Of a DNA stretch of 64,000 nucleotides, positions 16,939 to 25,339 are shown piece after piece (positions within the stretch are counted from its first letter, which is position 1; each line of letters starts with the position of its first letter). Below the pieces are notes generated by a model. It was not told where the DNA came from. It ran no database searches and was given only the letters and a program-made list of their open reading frames with translations. Made by a program: the position numbers and the translations under genes. Origin of the DNA: Glaesserella sp041817755 (GTDB taxonomy: Bacteria; Pseudomonadota; Gammaproteobacteria; Enterobacterales; Pasteurellaceae); contig NZ_JBGYBX010000030.1 of NCBI RefSeq assembly GCF_041817755.1, positions 28,532 through 92,531 on the forward strand, given 5' to 3'.

Positions 16939-19655
16939 TGTTTATCCAATTGTTGATAGATTGAGTGTTCAATATTTTGCTCAAATTGCGAGCCGTAATT
17001 AATCAATTTCCACAGGTCGAACATATTCTCTTTATGGTGATAATTCAAATTGACTTTGGCTTGTTGATGTTCGGTCAGCCTTGAATGAATTTGCGCCGAC
17101 AAATCCATATCGCCTTTGCCGTTCAAATTCACCGTTGCACTGAAATCATCAATTTCACTTTTATTGACCATATACGCCAAAATCTGCTCCGTATAGCCGC
17201 CCTGATTAATCGCCTTAAGCAAATCGGGAGTCAGTTTTAAGTAGGATTTTTCCGCTTGCGTCAACGTGCCGTTGCAAATATAGCAAGGTTTGCCCGAAAG
17301 CCAAAACGGAAAAACACCGTTGACTTTGCCGGTAAGTTCCAGTTGATGGTATTGAGCCAATTCAAGTATCCGTTCAAACTGTATTCCGTACAAATTCAAA
17401 TAGGCAGGTTGCGTTTGCGGTAAAGCAAAATGTTCCACCTTGAGCTGCCCGTCCAACAGCTGTAAACTCAATTCCCTCAAGTAAAGCGGCTTGCGCTTAC
17501 TGTAAGGAATATGTCCTTGAATTTTTACTTTGACATTCGTCATCGGCACACCGATATTCACTTCATCAATAGTCACGTCCAAGGCTTTTTTCAGCCCGAT
17601 ATCCACCTCATTATTTTTATATCGATAAGGCAGTGAAAAATCGATGCCGTTAATCTCACCGCTTGGTAGCGACACGGCGCCATTGCGAATAGCAAAATGC
17701 CCGCCTGCCGCCAGCCCGCGAGCAGCATTGGCGCTAAATGCGGTTTCGCCTTTAATCGTACCGTTAGTGATTACCCATTGATTTCTAAACGGAAAAAGAC
17801 TTTGGAATACGTTCGCCGGTTGTTCCGACCAATAAAGCTTACCGATTAAATCACTCGCGTTTTTTGTGAGCTTACGGCGGGCAAACAGTTTAATCGGCCC
17901 GAGTTTATTGGCGGTCACTTCGCCTCTGAAATTGAGGTTTTCCACTTCGCCGTAAAAATTCACATTCGCCGTCGGTTGTTCCAGCACGCCGCCGTAATCA
18001 AAATTCACCTGCGGCGAGGACAGTTTGACACCGCCGGTTAAGTGAAATTTGGCATAGTCAAAATTAATCGGCTCGCTCAGTTTCAATTCCGTATTAGGAA
18101 TATGTACGCCGTTTTGACGGATTTGAGTCAGATTGCCGCTAAATTCGGAAAGTTGCACTAAATCTTGATGCCATAAGCCACGTCCTGAGACGGCAAGCGG
18201 TCTGTTTAGGGCATTAATTTGCGAATTTCCCCAAAAACGCCAGTTCCATTGGTCTTTCACGGCGGCGGGATCGCTCGGATCTTGGAAAAAGTCCAACGCC
18301 CCCGCTTTAAAATTATTGGCGAAACCGTCCAAGCGCATTTCGATATGTTTAAAATCAGGGCTTTCTCCACGGAAAATCGCCTGTAAACGCCCGTTAATAC
18401 CGTGTTTATCCACCGTGATCCCCGCCAGCGGAAAACGTAAGTCATTGATGGTTAAAAAACGTTCCGTTCCCGTCAAACGTAACAGCGAGCCTTGCAGAAA
18501 ACGTAAAGTCAGATCATCAAACTTGCCACGTAAATCCAGTGGAATTGAACTGTATAAAATATAATCTCCCCGTTTAATATTGCCTGTGATTTGCAACGGA
18601 AACGTCAGGCTGTCAGCCTGAATTTCGCCCTGTGGGCTGCTGATCACGATGTTCCCTTTCCCTTTTTCGCTTTGTGTGAGTAAACTCACCCGCAAAGCCG
18701 TTTGAATAGGGTACAGATTGTCAGCCTCAAAACGGTTAGGGGTAATCGTCGTTGTGATAAACGCATTGAGCGGAATATCGTCTCCGATTTGCCAGTTCAC
18801 TCTGCCTTGTTCGATCTTAAGGCTGTTAAAATCAAATTGAAAAGGCAGGTTGAGTTGATTCGCCGTTTGAATCGCCGAAGCCAGTTGCCACTGCCCTTGC
18901 AACTGATTACCCTGCTTTTGCCAAGTCAATGTGGAATGCCCCTGCGCTAAGCTCGGTTCCGTCAGAAAATGTTCAGGCAAATGCCATTGATAATTCAAGC
19001 TGACCTTTGTCGGCAAAGCCCACAAACGTTCATCCAATTCCGTTGAAATCTCGGCGGTATGTTTTTCATCGTTGCTCGGTTGATAATTTAAGTGTACCGT
19101 GAGCTGCCGATTTGCAAAATTTGCCTCGAATCCGACCGCTTGTTGTTTGACATGTGCACTCAATTTCCGCTGAAAAAGTGTCACCTTAATTTCACTCGGT
19201 GAATCCAGTAACGCTTTTAAACGATCGTGCATGTCATCGGGTAGATTTTTCCACGTCAGCGCTTGAATTTCCGCTTTTCCCTCGGGCAGCAAGGCGAGAA
19301 GCGTTTTAATCTGTTGCGAAGGATCCGATTGGCTTTTTTCCGTTTTGGGAAAAAGTGAAAAACAAGCGTAATCGACGGTCGCTTGATTTAGTCGAACGGC
19401 ATGTTCATTCTGCCATTGCAGCGTTAAATCCTCCGCCGACACAATCGGACAATCTTGATAATACAGGGTGAATTGCGGAAGGCGGGCGTGATGCCAATGC
19501 GGTTCAATACCTTGAGGGATATGAATTTTCCAGCCGCTCGGTAAAACATAGTTAATGGTAGAGGTTAATTGAGTAGAGGAAAGCAACAGCACCACCCCTG
19601 CCATGAGGATGGCAAGTATTATCGCGCCGATTACCAATAAACTTCTACGTAACAT
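16935..19655 (-). CDS. ydbH: YdbH-like intermembrane phospholipid transport protein
   Basis: A 906-residue AsmA-like protein (E. coli YdbH about 879). One N-terminal membrane anchor (about residues 5-27) leads into a long periplasmic beta-rich body, with a C-terminal segment around LNLYGIQFERILELAQYHQLELTGKVNGVFPFW typical of the family. Such proteins form a hydrophobic groove that carries phospholipids from the inner to the outer membrane, in partial redundancy with TamB and YhdP. The stop overlaps the ynbE start, and the ATG directly follows the stop (TAA-ATG) of the upstream membrane-protein gene, so the three form one operon. Several USS copies lie inside (about 18189, 19137). Confidence 0.92.
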   Translation of the reverse strand: MLRRSLLVIGAIILAILMAGVVLLLSSTQLTSTINYVLPSGWKIHIPQGIEPHWHHARLPQFTLYYQDCPIVSAEDLTLQWQNEHAVRLNQATVDYACFSLFPKTEKSQSDPSQQIKTLLALLPEGKAEIQALTWKNLPDDMHDRLKALLDSPSEIKVTLFQRKLSAHVKQQAVGFEANFANRQLTVHLNYQPSNDEKHTAEISTELDERLWALPTKVSLNYQWHLPEHFLTEPSLAQGHSTLTWQKQGNQLQGQWQLASAIQTANQLNLPFQFDFNSLKIEQGRVNWQIGDDIPLNAFITTTITPNRFEADNLYPIQTALRVSLLTQSEKGKGNIVISSPQGEIQADSLTFPLQITGNIKRGDYILYSSIPLDLRGKFDDLTLRFLQGSLLRLTGTERFLTINDLRFPLAGITVDKHGINGRLQAIFRGESPDFKHIEMRLDGFANNFKAGALDFFQDPSDPAAVKDQWNWRFWGNSQINALNRPLAVSGRGLWHQDLVQLSEFSGNLTQIRQNGVHIPNTELKLSEPINFDYAKFHLTGGVKLSSPQVNFDYGGVLEQPTANVNFYGEVENLNFRGEVTANKLGPIKLFARRKLTKNASDLIGKLYWSEQPANVFQSLFPFRNQWVITNGTIKGETAFSANAARGLAAGGHFAIRNGAVSLPSGEINGIDFSLPYRYKNNEVDIGLKKALDVTIDEVNIGVPMTNVKVKIQGHIPYSKRKPLYLRELSLQLLDGQLKVEHFALPQTQPAYLNLYGIQFERILELAQYHQLELTGKVNGVFPFWLSGKPCYICNGTLTQAEKSYLKLTPDLLKAINQGGYTEQILAYMVNKSEIDDFSATVNLNGKGDMDLSAQIHSRLTEHQQAKVNLNYHHKENMFDLWKLINYGSQFEQNIEHSIYQQLDKQ

Positions 19656-20471
19656 TTAGATAATATTCGTCAACGGATAAAGCATCGCCAGGAAAGTCGC
19701 TACCGTCCAAGCGGTCGGATTTTTGATATTTTTTCCCAATAGCAGCCATGCCAACATCGCAAAAATGACAAACTGAGCTGCAAAAAAGACAAAATAGCTT
19801 TCCACCGGCATCGTCGGCATGATGTTCAAATGTTGGTAAAGCACAAACATCGTCCAAATATAACTACAAACCAAGGCGATCAACGCCGATAAAATCAGTA
19901 GTCTGAAAAAACCGTCCAAACGGCTTTTCGCCAACATCAAATACCATCCCGCCAATAAAATACCCAATAACAATTGGGCAAAATTATTGGCGCGAATGCC
20001 GTTAAACAGTGACGGAATTTCAAACCAGTAAATCGCCAAATATTGAATGATACCGATCGCTACGATACCGAACCCGCAATAGATCATGGTTCGGTAAAGC
20101 TGCTCGTCTTTCGGCAAACGCCAATAAATAAACGGAATAAATATTGAGGCGATGGCGGCGAGAATTGCCGGTGTATGTTTTGGCGTGAACAACACCGAAT
20201 ACAGAAAATTACCGACCGCAAAGACCAATAAAAACGGCAAAATAAAGGTTAAGCGTCCCTTTTGACCTGGGCAGATCTGCCCTTTTAACAACACAACCAG
20301 TGCGATTGCGCAAGTCACGAAAAACGCCAACAGATAAGGGGAAATAAAAATGGCATGCTGCGGGGCAGAATAATGATTTAATGCCATTTCAATAAACAGC
20401 ATGATGAGTAACGGTAAAACGGCGTGTGTCGCCGTTTCAAGTTTAGACGGAGAATCGTGATTGTGTGACAT
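19656..20471 (-). CDS. Polytopic membrane protein of unknown function, first gene of the ydbH operon
   Basis: A 271-residue protein with about eight hydrophobic segments and a short histidine-containing N-terminus (MSHNHDSPSKLETATH). I cannot assign a family. One segment holds RLPKDEQLYR, a likely cytoplasmic loop. The stop is directly followed by the ydbH ATG without a gap, so translation is probably coupled, and the gene is a candidate partner of the YdbH-YnbE lipid bridge. It diverges from gloA. E. coli does not have such a gene in front of ydbH as far as I recall. Confidence 0.75.
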   Translation of the reverse strand: MSHNHDSPSKLETATHAVLPLLIMLFIEMALNHYSAPQHAIFISPYLLAFFVTCAIALVVLLKGQICPGQKGRLTFILPFLLVFAVGNFLYSVLFTPKHTPAILAAIASIFIPFIYWRLPKDEQLYRTMIYCGFGIVAIGIIQYLAIYWFEIPSLFNGIRANNFAQLLLGILLAGWYLMLAKSRLDGFFRLLILSALIALVCSYIWTMFVLYQHLNIMPTMPVESYFVFFAAQFVIFAMLAWLLLGKNIKNPTAWTVATFLAMLYPLTNII

Positions 20472-20552
20472 AATAAAAAACGTAAAAATGATTTTGGTTC
20501 GAGATTATGCCATAATGCGCCCTGTTTTTTCTATGTTAATGAGGATTTCACC

Positions 20553-20957
20553 ATGCGAATTTTACATACCATGTTACGTGTCGGTAACTTAGAACGTTCA
20601 ATCAAATTCTATACGGAAGTACTTGGCATGCGTTTGTTACGCACCAGTGAAAACGAACAATATAAATATACCTTGGCATTTTTAGGCTATGCCGACGAAA
20701 GCGAAAGTGCGGTGCTTGAATTGACGTATAACTGGGGTGTGGAAAGCTATGAATTGGGTACGGCTTACGGCCATATTGCCATCGGCGTAGATGATATTTA
20801 CGCCACCGTTGAGGCCGTTCGTCAAGCCGGCGGTAAAGTAACCCGTGAAGCCGGACCGGTATTGGGCGGTAAAACGGTGATCGCCTTTGTGGAGGATCCG
20901 GACGGTTACAAAATCGAATTTATCGCCAATAAAGATGCACAAAAGGCGTTGGGTTAA
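20553..20957 (+). CDS. gloA: Lactoylglutathione lyase (glyoxalase I)
   Basis: Metal-dependent glyoxalase I, converting the methylglyoxal-glutathione hemithioacetal to S-lactoylglutathione in the cytoplasm. The 134 residues keep all four metal ligands of the E. coli enzyme at the same positions: H5, E56, H74 and E122. EDPDGYKIEF at 114-123 is the family C-terminal motif. The stop and the ATG of rnt share one base (TAATG), so the two genes are coupled. Confidence 0.97.
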   Translation: MRILHTMLRVGNLERSIKFYTEVLGMRLLRTSENEQYKYTLAFLGYADESESAVLELTYNWGVESYELGTAYGHIAIGVDDIYATVEAVRQAGGKVTREAGPVLGGKTVIAFVEDPDGYKIEFIANKDAQKALG

Positions 20958-21607
20958 TGACGGAAACCGAGCAACCGATCAATTATAATCTGCTTAAACA
21001 CCGCTTCCGCGGCTATTTGCCTGTGGTGATCGATGTGGAAACCGGCGGATTAAACGCACAAACCGATGCACTGTTAGAAATTGCCGCCATCACCCTTAAA
21101 ATGGATGATGACGGCTTTTTGGCGTTAGATCAGAAATACCATTGCCATATCAAGCCGTTTGAAGGTGCAAACATCAACCCCGAATCATTAAAAGTCAACG
21201 GCATTGATATTAATAATCCTGAACGCGGTGCCGTACCGGAAGAGATTGCCATTACGGAGATGTTCAAAATGGTGCGTAAAGCGATCAAAGCGCAAGGTTG
21301 CCAACGCGCCGTTATCGTGGCACACAATGCCACCTTTGACCAAGCATTTTTGCAGGCGGCGGTCAAACGGACTCTCGCCAAACGCGATCCGTTTCATCCG
21401 TTTGCCATGTTCGATACCGCCACGTTAGCCGGCTTTATGTACGGGCAAACCGTGCTGGTCAAAGCTTGCCAAACGGCACAAATTCCGTTTGACGGTAAGC
21501 TGGCGCATTCCGCCCTGTACGACACCGAACGCACCGCCGAGTTATTTTGCGCCATGGTAAATAAACTGAAAAAGTTAGGGGGCTTTCCGCCTAGCCTTCC
21601 CGACTAA
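20957..21607 (+). CDS. rnt: Ribonuclease T
   Basis: DEDDh 3'-5' exoribonuclease that trims tRNA, 5S and 23S rRNA ends, active as a dimer. The 216 residues match the family. Catalytic motifs are IDVETGG (D26, E28), HNATFDQAF near 125 and HSALYDTERTAELF near 185 with the catalytic histidine and last aspartate. It overlaps gloA by one base, the same neighbour pairing found in E. coli. A hairpin of two inverted USS copies follows. Confidence 0.97.
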   Translation: MTETEQPINYNLLKHRFRGYLPVVIDVETGGLNAQTDALLEIAAITLKMDDDGFLALDQKYHCHIKPFEGANINPESLKVNGIDINNPERGAVPEEIAITEMFKMVRKAIKAQGCQRAVIVAHNATFDQAFLQAAVKRTLAKRDPFHPFAMFDTATLAGFMYGQTVLVKACQTAQIPFDGKLAHSALYDTERTAELFCAMVNKLKKLGGFPPSLPD

Positions 21608-21619
21608 ATTCCAATCGGC

Positions 21620-21668
21620 AACAAGCGGTGAGTTTTTGCAAAATTTTTACAAAATCCGACCGCTTGTT
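21620..21668 (+). terminator. Paired inverted USS hairpin after rnt
   Basis: AACAAGCGGT (21620-21629) pairs perfectly with ACCGCTTGTT (21659-21668). The loop holds the AT-rich part of the extended USS. The T tract after the stem is short, so it may work with Rho or mRNA-end protection. Confidence 0.6.
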
Positions 21669-21749
21669 CCGTCAAATAATTTCCCGTCAAGCACAAATTT
21701 TTACTTTCATTCCCCATACAGAAGCTATATCATTGCAAGCTATTTTACG

Positions 21750-21796
21750 GGCGCAATAATTGCGCCTCAGCCGTGCTGAATTTTTATTCAGTTTTT
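21750..21796 (+). promoter_or_regulatory. Leader with consecutive, partly exclusive hairpins before potA
   Basis: Three stems follow each other: GGCGCAA (21750-21756) with TTGCGCC (21760-21766); TCAGC (21767-21771) with GCTGA (21775-21779); and CTGAAT (21776-21781) with ATTCAG (21786-21791) followed by TTTTT. The second and third share bases 21776-21779 and cannot form together, an attenuator-like design. Function is inferred. Confidence 0.45.
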
Positions 21797-21836
21797 GCAT
21801 TTTCTCAACAATGCCCTAGGGGGAAAACAAAAATCA

Positions 21837-22952
21837 ATGGAAAAGTTAGAGCAACAAAAACCTATTATTGAGCTGAAAGCAATAACCAAACGTTATGGTG
21901 AAAAAACCATTATCGACGGTTTGGATCTCACCATTAACGACGGTGAATTTTTAACCATTCTTGGTCCGTCCGGTTGCGGTAAAACAACCGTATTGCGTCT
22001 CATCGCCGGTTTTGAAGATTTAACGGACGGTTCAATTATTCTTGACGGGCAGGATGTATCCGATGTCGATGCGGAACAACGTCCGGTCAATACGGTTTTC
22101 CAAAGTTATGCACTTTTCCCTCATATGACCATTTTTGATAACGTAGCCTTTGGTTTACGGATGCAAAAAGTACCTGAGGATCAAATTAAACCGCGCGTGA
22201 TGGAAGCGTTGCGTATGGTGCGTTTGGAAGAAATGGCATCACGCAAACCGGCACAACTTTCCGGCGGTCAGCAGCAACGTATTGCGATTGCCCGTGCGGT
22301 CGTGAATCAGCCTAAAGTATTGTTATTGGATGAATCGCTTTCCGCTCTTGACTACAAATTGCGTAAAGAAATGCAACATGAATTGAAACAGTTGCAACGT
22401 CAGTTAGGTATTACCTTTATTTTCGTTACCCACGATCAGGAAGAAGCATTAACCATGTCCGATCGTATTATCGTGATGAACAAAGGTAAAATTCAGCAAG
22501 ACGGTTCCCCGCGTGAAATTTATGAAGAACCGAGCAACTTGTTCGTTGCACGCTTTATCGGTGAAATCAACGTTTTTGACGCCACCGTGATTGAGCGGGT
22601 CAGTGAAAAAACCGTCAAAGCCAATGTAGAAGGACGTATTTGTGAAATCTACACCGATTTGCCGGTTCATCCGAATCAAAAACTCAAAGTCTTGCTTCGT
22701 CCGGAAGATATTGTGATTGAAGAACTCGATGAAAACGAAAGTGCCAAAGCGGTGATCGGACACGTGAGCGATCGGACTTATAAAGGGATGACGCTTGAGT
22801 CTAACGTTGTGTTAGATCATAACCAAATGAAAGTCTTGGTCAGCGAATTCTTCAATGAAGACGATCCGCACATGGACCACTCTGTCGGTCAAAAAGTGGC
22901 GTTAACATGGCACGAAGGTTGGGAGGTTGTACTCGACGATGAAGACTGCTAG
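21837..22952 (+). CDS. potA: Spermidine/putrescine ABC transporter ATP-binding protein PotA
   Basis: ATPase of the PotABCD polyamine importer. The 372-residue protein from ATG 21837 has Walker A GPSGCGKTT, signature LSGGQQQRIAIARA, Walker B LLLDES, the H-loop FVTHDQEEALT, and a C-terminal TOBE-type domain (LRPEDIVIEELDENE, then TYKGMTLES). I prefer 21837 to an in-frame ATG at 21795 because the family starts shortly before KPIIEL and because the earlier start lies among the leader hairpins. A GGGGG sits 13 bases upstream, which is long. The 3' end overlaps potB. Confidence 0.95.
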   Translation: MEKLEQQKPIIELKAITKRYGEKTIIDGLDLTINDGEFLTILGPSGCGKTTVLRLIAGFEDLTDGSIILDGQDVSDVDAEQRPVNTVFQSYALFPHMTIFDNVAFGLRMQKVPEDQIKPRVMEALRMVRLEEMASRKPAQLSGGQQQRIAIARAVVNQPKVLLLDESLSALDYKLRKEMQHELKQLQRQLGITFIFVTHDQEEALTMSDRIIVMNKGKIQQDGSPREIYEEPSNLFVARFIGEINVFDATVIERVSEKTVKANVEGRICEIYTDLPVHPNQKLKVLLRPEDIVIEELDENESAKAVIGHVSDRTYKGMTLESNVVLDHNQMKVLVSEFFNEDDPHMDHSVGQKVALTWHEGWEVVLDDEDC

Positions 22953-23799
22953 TAAGAAATTCCAAAATGTTACTGTGGCGGTTATCTTCGGTTGGTTAAT
23001 TTTCTTTGTATTAATCCCGAATTTGCTGGTGTTATTCACCAGTTTTATGACCAAAGACAGTAGCGAACTGATTGAGTTTACCTTCTCTGTTGACAGTTAT
23101 TCCCGTTTGGTCGATCCGCTGTATTCTCAAGTACTGTGGAATTCGCTTTATATGGCGGGAATTGCTACGGTAATTTGCTTAATCGTCGGCTATCCGTTTG
23201 CCTTTATGATTGCCAAATTACCTGAAAAATATCGCCCGATTTTACTTTTTTTAGTGGTGTTACCGTTTTGGACCAACTCACTGATTCGTATCTACGGAAT
23301 GAAAATTTTCTTGGGTGTAAAAGGCGTGCTAAACAGCACATTACTTTCGCTGGGCATCATCAGTGAACCGATCCGCATCCTGAATACGGAAATTGCCGTA
23401 GTTATCGGTTTGGTTTATATCTTGCTTCCGTTCATGATTTTACCGCTTTATTCTTCTATCGAGAAAATTGACGGGCGTCTGTTGGAAGCGGCAAAAGATT
23501 TGGGTGCCAATGCGTTTCAACGTTTCGTGAAAATCATTATTCCGTTGACCATGCCCGGAATCGTGGCGGGTTGCTTATTGGTCTTACTGCCGGCTATGGG
23601 CATGTTCTACGTTGCAGACCTATTAGGCGGCGCGAAAGTATTGCTTGTAGGGAATATCATTAAGAGTGAATTCTTGGTAACGCGTAACTGGCCGTTTGGT
23701 TCCGCCATCAGTATTGCATTAACTATTTTAATGGCGTTGATGATTTACGTTTACTACCGTGCAAACAAACTGATGAATAAGAAAGTGGAGTTAGAATAA
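22939..23799 (+). CDS. potB: Spermidine/putrescine ABC transporter permease PotB
   Basis: Inner-membrane permease with six predicted spans, 286 residues from ATG 22939. The binding-protein-dependent transport signature EAAKDLGANAFQRFVKIIIPL (EAA loop) is near residue 190. The ATG overlaps the last codons of potA by 14 bases, and GGGAGG at 22921-22926 is the likely ribosome site. A TTG start at 22927 would leave no room for it. The stop shares one base with the potC ATG. Confidence 0.95.
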   Translation: MKTASKKFQNVTVAVIFGWLIFFVLIPNLLVLFTSFMTKDSSELIEFTFSVDSYSRLVDPLYSQVLWNSLYMAGIATVICLIVGYPFAFMIAKLPEKYRPILLFLVVLPFWTNSLIRIYGMKIFLGVKGVLNSTLLSLGIISEPIRILNTEIAVVIGLVYILLPFMILPLYSSIEKIDGRLLEAAKDLGANAFQRFVKIIIPLTMPGIVAGCLLVLLPAMGMFYVADLLGGAKVLLVGNIIKSEFLVTRNWPFGSAISIALTILMALMIYVYYRANKLMNKKVELE

Positions 23800-24566
23800 T
23801 GAATCGCGTATTGAAAAGCTTTTTTATGTTTGTCGTGTACGCATTCTTGTACATTCCAATCATCATTTTAATTGTCAACTCCTTTAACGCAGATCGCTAC
23901 GGTTTAACGTGGAAAGGCTTCAGTTGGAACTGGTATGAACGTCTGTTCAACAACGATACCCTTATCCAAGCTGCAATCCATTCCGTTACCGTTGCCTTTT
24001 TTGCCGCAACATTGGCAACATTGATCGGCGCATTAACTTCAATTGCGTTATACCGCTACCGTTTTCGCGGTAAGCAGTTCGTCGGCGGGATGTTGTTCGT
24101 GGTCATGATGTCACCGGATATCGTTATGGCGGTATCGCTACTTGCCCTATTTATGTTGGTCGGTGTATCGTTGGGCTTTTGGTCGTTATTGTTTGCGCAC
24201 ATTACCTTCTGCTTGCCTTATGTGGTCGTGACGGTTTCTTCCCGTTTAAACGATTTCGATGCCAAAATGTTGGAGGCGGCAAAAGATTTGGGCGCAAGCG
24301 AATTTACCATTTTGCGTAAAATTTTGTTACCGTTGTTATTACCGGCAATTGTTTCCGGTTGGTTACTCAGCTTCACGATTTCATTGGATGACGTTGTCGT
24401 ATCCTCTTTCGTGACCAGTGCAAGCTATGAAGTGTTACCGCTGAAAATTTTCTCCTTGGTAAAAACCGGGGTAACGCCTGAAGTCAATGCATTAGCCACC
24501 ATCATGATTATCTTCTCGTTGGCTTTGGTCATCTTAAGCCAATTGGTATTACGTAAGAAAGATTAA
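23799..24566 (+). CDS. potC: Spermidine/putrescine ABC transporter permease PotC
   Basis: Second permease of the polyamine importer, 255 residues with six hydrophobic segments and the EAA loop EAAKDLGASEFTILRKILLPLL near 165. Start and potB stop overlap by one base (TAATG). In E. coli and H. influenzae the binding-protein gene potD follows. Here a strong terminator and ruvA follow, so the substrate-binding protein must be encoded elsewhere. Confidence 0.96.
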   Translation: MNRVLKSFFMFVVYAFLYIPIIILIVNSFNADRYGLTWKGFSWNWYERLFNNDTLIQAAIHSVTVAFFAATLATLIGALTSIALYRYRFRGKQFVGGMLFVVMMSPDIVMAVSLLALFMLVGVSLGFWSLLFAHITFCLPYVVVTVSSRLNDFDAKMLEAAKDLGASEFTILRKILLPLLLPAIVSGWLLSFTISLDDVVVSSFVTSASYEVLPLKIFSLVKTGVTPEVNALATIMIIFSLALVILSQLVLRKKD

Positions 24567-24585
24567 TTCATCATTTCTATGTTGA

Positions 24586-24618
24586 TTAAGGGCGAACACC
24601 GGTTCGCCCTTAATTTTT
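24586..24618 (+). terminator. Rho-independent terminator of potABC
   Basis: TTAAGGGCGAAC (24586-24597) pairs perfectly with GTTCGCCCTTAA (24602-24613), loop ACCG, followed by TTTTT. Confidence 0.95.
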
Positions 24619-24709
24619 GCAAAAAAACCGCATAATCCGACCGCTTGCTCTGTTATTTTATCCAGTTTTCCGCTATCCTTACGCCTTTATTTTTGACGGA
24701 AATATCACA

Positions 24710-25318
24710 ATGATCGGACGACTTCACGGTAAAATTCTCGAAAAATCCCCGCCTGAAATGGTGCTTGACGTACAAGGCGTCGGCTATGAATTACTCTTGC
24801 CGATGACCAGTTTCTATAACCTTCCCGCCGTAAACGAAGACGTAACGATTTTTACTCATCTTGTTGTACGCGAAGACGCCCATTTGTTGTTTGGTTTCGC
24901 CCAAAAACAAGATCGCGCCTTATTCCGTGAATTAATTAAAACCAATGGTGTGGGACCGAAACTGGCTTTAGCGATTTTATCGGCGATGTCGGTTTCCCAA
25001 TTTGCTACCGCCGTAGAACAAGAAGAACTGGCGAAACTAACCAAAATTCCTGGTATCGGGCGTAAAACCGCAGAGCGTTTACTGGTTGAGTTGAAGGGCA
25101 AATTTAAAGGTATGGCTCAAAGCGATTTCTTTGTAGAACAATCTTCAGAGACCCATATTGTCGCACATGAAAGTAACGACCCTGCGACGGAAGCAGCTGA
25201 AGCATTGGTCGCTTTAGGTTATAAACCTGCTGATGCCGAGAAGATGATTAAGAAGCTCAATAAATCAGGCATGACAAGCGAACAGCTTATTCGAGAAGCG
25301 TTAAAAAATGCGTTATAA
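24710..25318 (+). CDS. ruvA: Holliday junction branch migration protein RuvA
   Basis: Tetrameric Holliday-junction-binding subunit of the RuvAB motor. From ATG 24710 it has 202 residues (E. coli 203), starting MIGRLHGKI as in relatives. The helix-hairpin-helix motifs GVGPKLALAIL and IPGIGRKTAERLLVELK are near 75-125, and the C-terminal domain III (EAAEALVALGYKPADAEKMI) binds RuvB. An upstream in-frame ATG at 24617 lies within the potC terminator and is rejected. ruvB follows after 21 bases. ruvC is not next to it here. Confidence 0.96.
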   Translation: MIGRLHGKILEKSPPEMVLDVQGVGYELLLPMTSFYNLPAVNEDVTIFTHLVVREDAHLLFGFAQKQDRALFRELIKTNGVGPKLALAILSAMSVSQFATAVEQEELAKLTKIPGIGRKTAERLLVELKGKFKGMAQSDFFVEQSSETHIVAHESNDPATEAAEALVALGYKPADAEKMIKKLNKSGMTSEQLIREALKNAL

Positions 25319-25339
25319 ATTTCGGGCATGAATTAAAAT

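Noticed and set aside
24617..24709. N-terminal extension of RuvA
   Set aside because: It would start inside the potC terminator, lacks a ribosome site and is absent from RuvA proteins.
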